From: Malaya genurostris
Taxonomy: Eukaryota; Arthropoda; Insecta; Diptera; Culicidae
Length of the DNA: 64,000 nt
Direction: 5' to 3'
Assembly (NCBI RefSeq): GCF_030247185.1
Contig: NC_080572.1
Coordinates: 189,815,800 to 189,879,799, forward strand
In this document: in pieces, positions 10,570 through 20,076 of the stretch
How positions within the stretch are numbered: the stretch's first letter is position 1
Layout of the letters: each line of letters begins with the position of its first letter
Notes under the pieces: generated by a model
Told to the model about the DNA's origin: nothing
Databases searched by the model: none
Seen by the model: the letters and a program-made list of their open reading frames with translations, nothing else
Made by a program: the position numbers and the translations under genes

Positions 10570-12188
10570 GGGTAACGGCTCCCTATTTCATCTGAGCTCC
10601 TATTTCCATCTTATCCCGTCACCTCATTACTTTGAACATGCATAATATTTTACAACCTACCTGAACCAAACTGTGAAATGTTTTATAATGATTATAAAAG
10701 CTATTGTCACACTTTCCCAATGAAAGAAATGGTTTTAAATTCTTCGGTGATCGTTTTTTCATTTAAAATAAACTCACTTCTGAATTTAGTACACATTTTC
10801 GTTTCAAGATTCACAGCTAGTCATGTTTCTGATTATCTACTAATCGATTCGTCTCAAAACATGATCATTATTTCACACAATTGCACTACCATTGAATGCG
10901 ACAAGCAATAAAAGTCTTCAAAAATATAAGATGAAAGTTTTTCACTTAGTCCACTTGATTGGGTTTTGTTTTCATCTCATTTGGTTTCGCAAAGTTGCCA
11001 AGTTATCTCATAATGTTACAAAACAAAAATTTTTCTTCTTCAAATTATCATCAAAAAATATGTTTATGGTATCCGTGACATTAGTTTAATTATATTATTG
11101 ATATTAATATTTCAATAAAACTTTCGGCTTCGAATATTACCAGAAAGAGCTTGTTAAATACTATTGAAATAACCATTGTGGCAAATCTAGTAGCACTGGT
11201 TTCATTCCGCTATACGTCAACATAACGCTGTGAAATGTGTGTGTTTCATCGGTTGTGCACAGAGATACCAGATATTTTTATAGAAAATATGTATTACTTT
11301 GCATAGAAAGTCTTTATCTGCTCTATTTGTTTTCACTAATAAAATGGTGTTAATCATAATCAACTATCTACATAAAAAATTTCCACTTTAACATGTGATT
11401 TGTCCGTTGATTAATAAACTTTTGAAGAATCACTGCAATCAAAGACTAATAGATACTCAGAGAGAAAAGTCTATTTTTTTACATCTCACTTTTTATGAAC
11501 CAGTACAAATTTAATACATATTGGTAAATAATAAAAAAATACATAGAAAATCTGTATAAAATCTGTAATCTGATTTAAAACAGTATGCGAACGCAAAAAT
11601 CTATACAATACAGATAAATCTGTATAAATGGCATCTCTGACTCTGCATTTTGTTTTAAGAAGGGCTAATGCCTAAATAGTAAGAAATCCGTTTTTGGTTT
11701 TATTTAAAGTTCACCAAATTAACCTTGCAATAAAATTTTAAAATTTAAAGCGAAAGGTAACGGAAACGACCGAAAAATTTTTAAACGTTGAAATTATTTC
11801 AAACTAATTCTGAAAATATCGTGTGTTGTCTCATAGTTGGCATTAGGCCGTTTTTAAGAAGAATTCTGACATTTTGAACCTGAGAGTGTAGTAGTGGAAT
11901 ATTTTGTTTTGATTGCTGTCGTCATTACTAATTTATAGGATGAATTAAGGACCAACGATAGGATGGATATAAATCCATTGAGATGAAATTAGGAGCAGAG
12001 TAGTGAACACATCATAAGTGTTTTTAGCTGTTTCATGAATATTAGTTAAATTTTCAAGAAATGTGAATCAATTCTCAACGTGGAGCAAGGCGAATGAAGT
12101 AGTAATATGAAAAAGTTATAGTGATTTTAGTGATCGGGGTTTTGAGGCGACGTTCTTACAAATGAGATGAAATAGGGAGCCCTTACCC
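10570..12188. mobile_element. 1.62-kb TIR element with TA duplication
   Basis: Non-autonomous DNA transposon. The left end reads GGGTAACGGCTCCCTATTTC at 10570. The right end, on the minus strand from 12188, reads GGGTAAGGGCTCCCTATTTC, and both continue ATCT. TA flanks both ends (10568-10569 and 12189-12190). The uninterrupted target is preserved in an inverted copy of the host repeat at 52690-52790, where a single TA (52746-52747) stands at the insertion point. Subterminal CTCCTATTTCATCT-like repeats lie inside both ends. The ORFs inside (10678-10911, 10892-11089) resemble no transposase. The TA duplication suggests mobilisation by a Tc1/mariner-type enzyme; that part is inference. Confidence 0.85.
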
Positions 12189-12335
12189 TATGTCGTCATA
12201 CCAAACTATTTACAATTTTTTAGTCACCAACGCAAGCAAGCTATGTGGTCTTCACCACCTGTTTATATCACATTTATATAGATTTTCTTCCTCTAATGCG
12301 AGATTTAATAAAAAATTTTATGAAGTATCTATGAG
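12189..12335. repeat. Right half of the interrupted dispersed repeat
   Basis: Resumes the repeat left at 10567. TGTCGTCATACCAAACTATT corresponds to the reverse complement of the 52.7-kb copy. The match fades by about 12250. Confidence 0.6.
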
Positions 12336-12730
12336 GGGCTGTCCATAAAAGACGTCACGCTTTTTTGACGATTTTTGACTCCCCATCCCCCCTTTGTCAC
12401 AAATTGTCACAGAAGCAAAAACCCCCCACCCCCCCTATGTCACATGTCACGAATTCAAAATAAATAAAATTCATCTCAATACATTCTTAATATGTATGAC
12501 AAACCATACAAATATGAGCGAAAAATCGATTTATTACATGCTGTCATTAGATTAAAAAATATCCATGAAACTACAAAATCATCGGAATTATTTTATTAAT
12601 ATCAATTATATAAATTAACAAAAGTATTTGGTTGGAATTGATGAAACATTTAAATCATCTGTTTTATTCCTCCTAGGGGTACACAGATATATTATTGTTT
12701 TAGGTAAACAATAATATTTCCTTAGTATAG

Positions 12731-13356
12731 TGTGGCAGGTTCAGGGTTTGGGACTTCGAAAATAATGGTACTGACGGGTTCGAGCTTACAACCGTCAACT
12801 GACGGATTTATTTTTTGAATTGTAGTTTTGTTCGATTTACATTTTCAATTAGTGTGAGTGTACATTTTTACCGAGAAGTCTTGAGTCTTGACCATTACAT
12901 ATTTAAAAGAAGTTTTGGATGTAACGATTGGAGAAGGCTAGTGTTTATTAAACATCGCTCGGCTCGCGGCGATGGCAAGAACAATTGAAGTTATTTATTT
13001 TCCTTCGCGCTAGGCGGTAAATCCACGCCAGCGGCGCAATGGTTTAAAGTGTTTATATTCATTGCGTTACTTTACTTGTGCGCTGTAAGCAGTTCAAGTG
13101 TTTAAGATAGGAGGACCGTTTTTGGTACCGAGCATAATTTCGGCTGTATCGGTCCAACTCATAAAATATTTAAAGTTTATGATTTGTAAAGTGCTGATGC
13201 ACCAAATCATAAGACTGAATGTGCTACAATGTATGGAAACGGAAACGTTTACAATGTATCTACATTGTGTCGAAATGAAATGTAGTATTGAGGTCGTTCT
13301 GACTATGTGGATTGGGATTAACGTGGAAAACGTGGTGGTTTCGTAATTCCGCCACA
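12731..13356 (-). repeat. 3' LTR (626 bp)
   Basis: Begins TGTGGC and ends GCCACA, giving the usual TG...CA ends with a 6-bp inverted repeat. In coding orientation it holds several AATAAA hexamers (minus-strand matches at 12807-12812, 12944-12949 and 12994-12999) that could serve as polyadenylation signals. It reads the same as the 5' LTR. Confidence 0.95.
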
Positions 13357-13364
13357 CCTTCCCC
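13357..13364 (-). other. Polypurine tract
   Basis: In coding orientation GGGGAAGG lies directly against the 3' LTR. This is the expected place and composition of the plus-strand primer of reverse transcription. Confidence 0.7.
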
Positions 13365-13839
13365 GTAAAAAAAAATGATGAAGTTTACGGAGTCATTTTC
13401 GTGTGATAAAAATTAAGGTCTGGTCTCAAGAAATCTCTTACAATATTGTGTGAAGTGTAATGTGTTTTACAATGTTTTGGTTTTTCTTCTGTGTTATAAT
13501 TCCTGGATTTAGATATTATTATGTTATTGTATAATGTCAATAGTGTAATTTGTGTGGTATAATGGTACGTAAAAAAATGACAATAAGGTAATTTTGAATG
13601 TAACAGGGATATAGTAATAAGATAATGTTTTGGAGTTAATAATTGTATAGGTGTATAGCGATATTTTTATATAATTTGATTATGCTATGGTAATGATGTA
13701 AGTACGTGTATGATTATATGGTATATAATATGATATAAAATATAATAGTTTTAAAAATATGTTCTTGAGTAAAATTTCGTGTTTTCCATAGATTTGTAAT
13801 TTATTTTTGTATAACATGTGGTAATATTATTGTATATGA

Positions 13840-16800
13840 TTACAATTTAACAATTTGATTTTTGTGGACTGTATGAGTTTGCTTTGTTTCTAGGTTTTCT
13901 ACTATTGCATTTGGGTGGTCTATATTTTTTACTATGTAAGGGCCTTTGTAAATTTTGTCTAATTTTGTTCTATTGTGATTTTCTAACATTACCTTATCGT
14001 TTATCTGAATGGAAGAGGGTTTCGATTTATTTCCTTGATTTGAGTTTCGTTTAGTTTTGATTTTGTCTATGAGTTGGTTTGCTTTCAAGGCTGCAGTTTT
14101 TAATTTGTATTTCAATTCCGAGTAGTATTCGTCGTAATTATATGTCGGTTCTATGAATTCTGGATTTTTCAATTCGTTTGGTACTGATGCTGTTTTACCA
14201 AAGATCAGTTCAAAAGGTGTGTATGGGAAATCGGTGTGAGGAGTCGTATTGTAGCAAAATGCGTAGTAAGGCAGCCAGTCATCCCAATCAGTATGTGATT
14301 CGTTGACGAACTGTCTTACGTACTCATTCAGACATCGATGGTTTCTCTCTAGACTTTCAATAGTTTGAGGGTGATACGGTGTTGAAAATTTTTGAGTGAA
14401 CTTGAGTAATTCGCTAATTTTGTGGAAGACTTCATTTTTATATTCGGTTCCCTGATCTGTTCTTATAATAGACGGGGTTCCGTATATTAGAATGCAGTGT
14501 TCGACAAAAGCTTTTGCTATTGTTTCTGCTTGCTTGTCTGGAATTGGTTGCACGATGATATATTTAGATAAGTCGCATTGAATTGTTAGCGCGTATCTAT
14601 TTCCTGAATTTGATTTTGTAAATGGTCCTATTGTGTCCATAGCTATTGTAGAAAAGGCTTTTTGTGGTGTTGGTGTTTGAATAAAGTTTTCTGTTGTTCT
14701 AAAGGTGTGTTTATTTTCTTTGCATTTTATACAATTATGTATATAATTTGCAATGGATTTTTTCATATCTGGCCATATATAATGACACTTAAGTTTCCGA
14801 TAGAGTCTGTTAATTCCGATGTGTCCGCCAATTGCAGAGTCGTGGTTTTCTTGGATAATTCTGTTAATTAGGTTTTTATCATCTATCTCGCGTTGCGGTT
14901 GATAGAGTATGATTTGGAGTGATTTCAGATGTTTATTACATGCTGACTTAAAATTATTAATACTAATAAAATTGAAAATTGTATTCGAAAGCGCTAGAGC
15001 AATTTTTCCAATATTCAATTTATTAGCTTTTTCTTCGATAATATTTAAAATTCTCTCGAGAGATTCATTCATATTTGTTATTATACATCGGGTAAATGAC
15101 GCTTGAGTCAAGTCCTTTTTGTAATTTTTATTTTGAATTTTAATTTTTAGGCCATTTATATTATTTGTCGACGATTTTTCAATGCTTAATTTTTGCATGT
15201 TGTGTACTTCATTTATATTGATTGATTCAAATACTTTGAGTTGATCAGGCTCAGTATCTAACGAATCCTTAAAGTTTTTCTCTTTCTGAATAATATTTTC
15301 GTCATTTTGTTTCCTTTTGTCGGCTCTAGTTTGAACCTTAAAAATAGACATATTACTTAACATGTCTGTGTTGATTTTAATCCTAGAGAGCGCGTCCGCT
15401 CCTACATTTAATTTACCTTGTACGTATTCTACTTCGAAGTCGAATTCTTCGAGGTCTAAACGCATTCTTGTTAATTTTGAAGAAGGATTTTTCATCGAAA
15501 ACAGATAAACCAATGGTCTGTGGTCTGTTTTGACAAGAAATTTTCTTCCGTATAAATATGGTCTAAAATGCATGATGGCCCAATGGATTGCTGTCAGCTC
15601 TTGTTCAATTGTCGACTTATTCGATTCGCCTCTGGTGAATGATCTACTTGCGTACGCTATTGGCAAATCAATATTGTCGTGTGTCTGAGCAAGAACTGCA
15701 CCGCAAGCCATTTTGGAAGCATCTGTGATTACAATAAATTTCTTGTTGAAGTCAGGGAATTGTAAAATTGTTGGCGTTAAAAGTAGATTTTTAAGTGTTT
15801 GAAAGGATTGTTCGCATTCGAGCGACCAATCAAATTTTGTATTCTTTCTAAGTAATTTGTTTAATGGGTGTGCTATTTTGGCAAAATTTTCGATAAAGCG
15901 ACGATAGTAGTTACAAAAGGCTACAAATCGCCTAACTTCATCTGCATTTGTTGGGGTGGGATAGTTTTTTATTGTTGAGAATTTTGATGGATCTGGCAAA
16001 ATTCCTTTTTCCGAAATGTGATGACCCAAGTATGTGACGTCATTTCCGAAAAAATTACATTTTGCTGGATTTAGTTTTAAATTATATTTCCTGAGTTGTT
16101 GGAAAACCATCTCTAGATTTTTCAAATGGTGGTTGATTGAACAACCCACCACGATGATGTCATCAATGTACAAGAACGCACACTCTGGTGGTAAACCACT
16201 CAGAGCGATTGTCATCATACGTTGGAAGCTATTGGGTGAAATGTTTAGTCCGAAAGGTAATCTATTAAATTCATAGTGGCCTGTTGAACTCGAGAATGCT
16301 GTGTATTTTTTTGAGTTTTCTTCTAATTCGATCTGATGAAATCCTGACATCAGGTCGAGTGTCGTAAAATACTTTGCTCGACCTAAATTATCAAGTATCT
16401 CATCGATTCTTGGTAATGGAAATTTATCTGCAATAATTTTTTTGTTCAATTGGCGAAAATCAATGACTAATCGCCATTTTTTATTTTCAGTAGTTGATTT
16501 TTTCGGTACTAGTAAAAGGGGAGAGTTATACGGGGATACGGAAGGTTGGATAATATTTTCATCAAGCATCTTATTAATTTGATTATTTATTTCTCCTTTG
16601 TGGATTTCGGGTGTTCGGTAATTTTTTATGTAAACTGGTGATTTATTTTCTAGATTAATTTCTTGTTTGTAGAAATTGTTTGCACTTAACGGATCATCCT
16701 TGAGTGCGAAAATGTCGTTATATCTATAGCATAGGTCTATTAATTTACCTTTAGCATTGATTGGTATATTTTTAATATTAATCTGATTTTGTAAATCTAG

Positions 16801-17502
16801 TATTCGTTGATTAATTTTTCGTTTAGAGTTTTTATTTTCGTTTCCGGCTGCTTCGTAGTTGCTAGCTGGGATTATTTTGATTTTTTCTATTAAATCATTA
16901 AAAGGAATCTGTACGAAACTATCGCTAGTATTCATAATATTTACATATTGGGCACCAGGAGTGATAAGCGCGTTTGAGTAGTTCACTCCTGGCTTTATTT
17001 CACCGGATAAGATTACACTATCCTCAGTGATATATCTTAATTTTATTTCTTTAATTACTTGGCATCTAGGTGGTATAATAAATTTTTCCTTGAATTTATC
17101 TCTAATGGGTATTTCGAAGATTTCATTATTTATTTCGAAAGTAATTAGCCATGTTTTCAGGCATATGTTGCATTCGTAGTTTATTAGAAAGTCTCTACCG
17201 AGAATTCCGTCTGTAAAGATAGGTAGCTTATCGTTAACTATTTGGAATTTATGTGGTATTAAATTATTATTTAGTTTAATATTAGCATATGTGCTACCTT
17301 CGGTTTCCATTTTACCTTCGGTAACACCATTTATAATACAGTTCTCATTCATGTGAATAAGTATATTTGGCTTTAGTGCGCTTTCTTTTAATATAGAGAT
17401 GTCTGCACCTGTGTCTACGATTAGTGTGACCGGTTTGTTACAGACATCTAATTTTAAAATTACAAAATTTGTATAACTTATCTCGCAATTGAATATTTTC
17501 AT
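13840..17502 (-). CDS. pol: Pol polyprotein: protease, RT, RNase H, integrase
   Basis: Open frame of 1,220 aa. The aspartic protease motif DTGAD is at residues 30-34, with ILGRDFL near 100-106. Reverse transcriptase spans about 318-500, with WRLVIDFRQLN (343-353), LDLMSGFHQ (382-390) and the catalytic YIDD at 445-448. RNase H follows, with Asp594 (VITDAS), Glu635 (EQELTA) and Asp660 (KTDHR). The integrase zinc site is formed by His887, His894, Cys924 and Cys927. Its catalytic triad is Asp956, Asp1016 and Glu1052, with the usual 35 residues between the last two. No chromodomain was seen. The ATG overlaps the gag stop as ATGA, in the -1 frame relative to gag, so pol is made either by re-initiation or by frameshifting. 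Length and domain order are those of a complete Ty3/gypsy Pol. No disabling change was seen. Confidence 0.97.
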   Translation of the reverse strand: MKIFNCEISYTNFVILKLDVCNKPVTLIVDTGADISILKESALKPNILIHMNENCIINGVTEGKMETEGSTYANIKLNNNLIPHKFQIVNDKLPIFTDGILGRDFLINYECNICLKTWLITFEINNEIFEIPIRDKFKEKFIIPPRCQVIKEIKLRYITEDSVILSGEIKPGVNYSNALITPGAQYVNIMNTSDSFVQIPFNDLIEKIKIIPASNYEAAGNENKNSKRKINQRILDLQNQINIKNIPINAKGKLIDLCYRYNDIFALKDDPLSANNFYKQEINLENKSPVYIKNYRTPEIHKGEINNQINKMLDENIIQPSVSPYNSPLLLVPKKSTTENKKWRLVIDFRQLNKKIIADKFPLPRIDEILDNLGRAKYFTTLDLMSGFHQIELEENSKKYTAFSSSTGHYEFNRLPFGLNISPNSFQRMMTIALSGLPPECAFLYIDDIIVVGCSINHHLKNLEMVFQQLRKYNLKLNPAKCNFFGNDVTYLGHHISEKGILPDPSKFSTIKNYPTPTNADEVRRFVAFCNYYRRFIENFAKIAHPLNKLLRKNTKFDWSLECEQSFQTLKNLLLTPTILQFPDFNKKFIVITDASKMACGAVLAQTHDNIDLPIAYASRSFTRGESNKSTIEQELTAIHWAIMHFRPYLYGRKFLVKTDHRPLVYLFSMKNPSSKLTRMRLDLEEFDFEVEYVQGKLNVGADALSRIKINTDMLSNMSIFKVQTRADKRKQNDENIIQKEKNFKDSLDTEPDQLKVFESININEVHNMQKLSIEKSSTNNINGLKIKIQNKNYKKDLTQASFTRCIITNMNESLERILNIIEEKANKLNIGKIALALSNTIFNFISINNFKSACNKHLKSLQIILYQPQREIDDKNLINRIIQENHDSAIGGHIGINRLYRKLKCHYIWPDMKKSIANYIHNCIKCKENKHTFRTTENFIQTPTPQKAFSTIAMDTIGPFTKSNSGNRYALTIQCDLSKYIIVQPIPDKQAETIAKAFVEHCILIYGTPSIIRTDQGTEYKNEVFHKISELLKFTQKFSTPYHPQTIESLERNHRCLNEYVRQFVNESHTDWDDWLPYYAFCYNTTPHTDFPYTPFELIFGKTASVPNELKNPEFIEPTYNYDEYYSELKYKLKTAALKANQLIDKIKTKRNSNQGNKSKPSSIQINDKVMLENHNRTKLDKIYKGPYIVKNIDHPNAIVENLETKQTHTVHKNQIVKL

Positions 17503-18902
17503 TGCTGGCTTGCTTGATTCGTTAACCGAGCTTGAATGTGACCCACATTCTGGTTCACATCCATTCTCATGTTCTGATTTGTCTTGATTGTCCCGTTTGC
17601 ACTTCGTTGCTGGCCGACGTCTTGGGGACCAGACGTCAGCTCCGATGTGTTTTCCGCAACCATCACATTTCTGTTTGGATGTGCGTTGCTGAAATTGGTG
17701 TTGGAATTATTTCTCCAGTTATTTTGGTATTGATATGGGTTTTGTTGATAAAACTGCTGATACGGAGTATAAGGGAACTGTCCGTAACTGAACATTTGTT
17801 GAGGCAGGTTATGCCATTGGTTAAAATTTGGTCTCATTTGGCGCCCTTGACTTTGATTTGCTTGGTTAGGCATTTGTTGGTTGTTTTGATTATTCCAACC
17901 ACGCTGTACTTGGAACCGTGGCTGAAAAGGCATATTGAAGAATGGTATCGGTTGTTGTTTAAACTGACGACCTTCACCGTTACTTTTTTGCTGTATATTC
18001 GTTTTATTCGTTTGCATTTTTGCAAATAGTATCTTTTCTTCGCAGGCCGGGTTTACCTCTAGCACTTTATTTATCGCTGAAGCTAGGTCCGTGAATGTTC
18101 CTGCTCGAAGAATAATTGATGTTTTTTCATTTTTTAGACCTTCCGCCATGTGTTTAATTGCTTCTTGGGTAGCCATTTCTTTGGCTACCTCGCCATTAAT
18201 TTTTTTAGCTACATATGCAGCCTCTAGTTGCGTTGCTAGGGTTTCAATTTCGTTGGTAAATGTGATTATGTCAGACTTTTGTTTGCATAATTTTAGTTTA
18301 GATTGCACTGCTCCAACGGAGGCAGGTGCAATGGTTTTTATTTTGTCTATTATGGACTCGACGCTTTCGGGTTTAGCGGCAAATGCGTTTCGCGCTTTGC
18401 CTCTGAGTTTAGATAATACGATGCTGATAACTAATTGTTTGTTATCGTTTGTCACCATTGTATTAATAATGTTTAGTGCATCGATGGCACTGGTCAGGTT
18501 TAAAGGATTTCCATCGAACTCGGGCATTAAAGCCGTCACCGTTTTTATGGTATTTTCTATATTAGTCATTTTGCTTTTTGTTTCTTTGTTTTGTATTATT
18601 ATTGCTTTTACTACCTTTTTAAATTTGGGTAGTAGCGATGGTTTGGCATGGACTAACTTGGTATCTATTAAATTGAAAATTTTTCCGGAAAGCAATTTTG
18701 CTTCTCGGTTGATTAAATTGAAATAGTCTGAGTCTAGGGTATCTTCTAGCTCAGCAAGTTTTTCGTTGATGCTATTTTGTGCGAATTGTACTTCACTTCG
18801 TTTTATTTGCAGAGTTTGGGTCGAATAAGTTCTATTTGGGGATTTTCTAAAATTAGTTTCTATTGTTTTTAATATTGCTAAATATTCATCAATTTTTTCC
18901 AT
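17499..18902 (-). CDS. gag: Gag-like structural protein
   Basis: Open frame of 467 aa immediately upstream of pol and overlapping it by 4 bases. Its position, size and composition identify it as Gag, which packages the element's RNA in the cytoplasm. The first 300 residues are Lys/Glu-rich and predicted helical (capsid-like region, for example SKLRGKARNAF near 165). The C-terminal third (from about residue 310) is rich in Gln, Asn, Pro, Phe and Tyr. It has no Cys-Cys-His-Cys zinc knuckle, so RNA binding must use another mode, perhaps the basic and aromatic tail (inference). The start chosen is the first ATG after an upstream stop. The small ORF before it ends 53 bases upstream. Confidence 0.9.
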   Translation of the reverse strand: MEKIDEYLAILKTIETNFRKSPNRTYSTQTLQIKRSEVQFAQNSINEKLAELEDTLDSDYFNLINREAKLLSGKIFNLIDTKLVHAKPSLLPKFKKVVKAIIIQNKETKSKMTNIENTIKTVTALMPEFDGNPLNLTSAIDALNIINTMVTNDNKQLVISIVLSKLRGKARNAFAAKPESVESIIDKIKTIAPASVGAVQSKLKLCKQKSDIITFTNEIETLATQLEAAYVAKKINGEVAKEMATQEAIKHMAEGLKNEKTSIILRAGTFTDLASAINKVLEVNPACEEKILFAKMQTNKTNIQQKSNGEGRQFKQQPIPFFNMPFQPRFQVQRGWNNQNNQQMPNQANQSQGRQMRPNFNQWHNLPQQMFSYGQFPYTPYQQFYQQNPYQYQNNWRNNSNTNFSNAHPNRNVMVAENTSELTSGPQDVGQQRSANGTIKTNQNMRMDVNQNVGHIQARLTNQASQQ

Positions 18903-18955
18903 TTAGTATAATTCATGATTTCTAATTATTATTAATTATTCATAATACATTTTGC

Positions 18956-19162
18956 CTAAATTCCGATAGTCACTCTTACAGTTCGTGTTTTTTCCGGTTG
19001 GTGTGGAAATATTGTAACAGCGAATTCAATATCGCCTTCTGCTTCTAAAAATTGCTTTTCGAATTGTTTTGTGCTAGTAATTTTCTTAGCTTGCATCTCT
19101 ACTTCTCTGAAGTATTCAACCATTTCGTTGATTTCTTCGTCTAACTCTTTATTGTACGGCAT
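18956..19162 (-). CDS. Small leader ORF of the retrotransposon (68 aa)
   Basis: An open frame between the leader and gag. The product is acidic in its first half (LDEEINEMVEYFREVEMQ, likely helical) and ends in a strand-like segment with FAVTIFPHQPEKTRTVRVTI. I do not recognise the family. The ATG follows directly on a run of 11 A residues. The 412 element is known to have small ORFs before gag (its pol is catalogued as ORF4), so the arrangement is expected for the lineage, but I know of no function. Translation is unproven; the intact frame in a young element is the main support. Confidence 0.6.
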   Translation of the reverse strand: MPYNKELDEEINEMVEYFREVEMQAKKITSTKQFEKQFLEAEGDIEFAVTIFPHQPEKTRTVRVTIGI

Positions 19163-19274
19163 TTTTTTTTTTTTATATTAGGAAAACAAGATTTTGTAAA
19201 GTATATGATGTAAAAAAAAATTTCTTCTCTCTCTTTTTTTTTGAATAAATTTATTGATAATGAGCTACTTATCT

Positions 19275-19469
19275 TTAAACTGTTGCTGTTATCCTCCTGG
19301 CTGCTCGCTCCGCTGCTCTTTCCGTGACCAACTTATTGAGCCTGTATACGGCTTTGCCTACGATATAGGCTCCCGCTGTAACTGCCAAAAGTACTGCTGC
19401 CCAGGTTTGGGCATCGTTGGAGGTGTATATAATATTCGACATTGAATCCTCCGACGAGAACCAACCCAT
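19275..19469 (-). CDS. Small leader ORF with one membrane segment (64 aa)
   Basis: First ORF after the leader. The product has a short N-terminus (MGWFSSEDSMSN), then a hydrophobic stretch of about 18-20 residues within TWAAVLLAVTAGAYIVGKAV (residues 22-41), and then a basic, helical C-terminus rich in Arg and Ala (TERAAERAARR). This is the profile of a single-pass membrane peptide with a positively charged tail. A second Met at residue 10 could also be the start. The family was not recognised. It sits downstream of a run of about 34 A residues (coding strand) and upstream of the 68-aa ORF, gag and pol. Confidence 0.6.
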   Translation of the reverse strand: MGWFSSEDSMSNIIYTSNDAQTWAAVLLAVTAGAYIVGKAVYRLNKLVTERAAERAARRITATV

Positions 19470-19496
19470 GTTTTTCTTGTATTTATTTTATTTATT

Positions 19497-19524
<28 letters not shown>

Positions 19525-19532
<8 letters not shown>

Positions 19533-19774
19533 TCACTGTTCTTGGTATCAGTGCCAAGGTCACTTTTTGCGTTCGGTTTTCGCTAAATCTTTATTTAAGT
19601 TGTTTTCACGCTAGATGCTTAAAATTGGAACTGTATAACTGTTTTTTATTTTTTTTTTCACTGTTCTTGGTATCAGTGCCAAGGTCACTTTTTGCGTTCG
19701 GTTTTCGCTAAATCCTTATTTAAGTTGTTTTCACTTTCTGACGCTAGATGCTTAAAATTGGAACTGTATAACTG
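19525..19774 (-). repeat. Tandem duplication in the retrotransposon leader
   Basis: About 115-125 bp present twice (19525-19639 and 19650-19774). The copies differ by a few bases and a short insertion (TTTCTGA). Each copy contains the small palindrome CTTGGTATCAGTGCCAAG. A T-run (19499-19532; A-run on the coding strand) adjoins. Possible RNA packaging or translation element; inference only. Confidence 0.8.
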
Positions 19775-19997
19775 AGTGTTTAATGCAATGATTATTGCAA
19801 TGTATTTCACTAGGTAGTAGTAGTTTCTTCACTCATTAAACTTTGTATGTAACACTAAAACACTTCCGCACTTTCCGCTACCAGAAGTTACATTTCACGC
19901 TACATTAATTAATTCCGAACCGTGCTGCAGCCACAAACGAAACCAAAGCTTATCCATTTACTTCAAGACCAGAACAGTACTATTCACCGAGGACTTA

Positions 19998-20062
19998 ACT
20001 TTTTTTCGAGGGTCTTTACTTTAACCACTTAATTTTTTTCCGAGGGTCTTTACTTTGACCAC
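19998..20062 (-). repeat. Short direct repeat beside the primer site
   Basis: Two near-identical copies of a unit of about 32-36 bp containing CGAGGGTCTTTACTTT, the second ending at the primer-binding site. They differ by a T-run length and one base (TTTAACC/TTTGACC). Confidence 0.7.
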
Positions 20063-20076
20063 TGTCACTGTCGCCA
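20059..20076 (-). other. Primer-binding site (tRNA-Arg-like)
   Basis: In coding orientation TGGCGACAGTGACAGTGG follows directly on the 5' LTR. TGG complements the CCA end of a tRNA, and the rest resembles the tRNA-Arg-primed site of 412 (recalled as TGGCGACCGTGACA). It would prime minus-strand DNA synthesis. The identity of the tRNA is inference. Confidence 0.75.

Noticed and set aside
13098..13346. 82-aa ORF present twice, identically (also 20444-20692)
   Set aside because: It lies antisense to the element inside both LTRs and is identical only because the LTRs are. No sign that it is coding.
13357..13839. Envelope gene of the LTR element
   Set aside because: The space between pol and the 3' LTR is under 500 bp, very AT-rich and without an ORF.
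17532..18029. 165-aa plus-strand ORF opposite gag
   Set aside because: Shadow of the gag frame on the other strand, with low-complexity hydrophobic content.
18091..18726. 211-aa plus-strand ORF opposite gag
   Set aside because: Also a shadow of gag; the hydrophobic stretches are the complement of Lys/Asn-rich codons.
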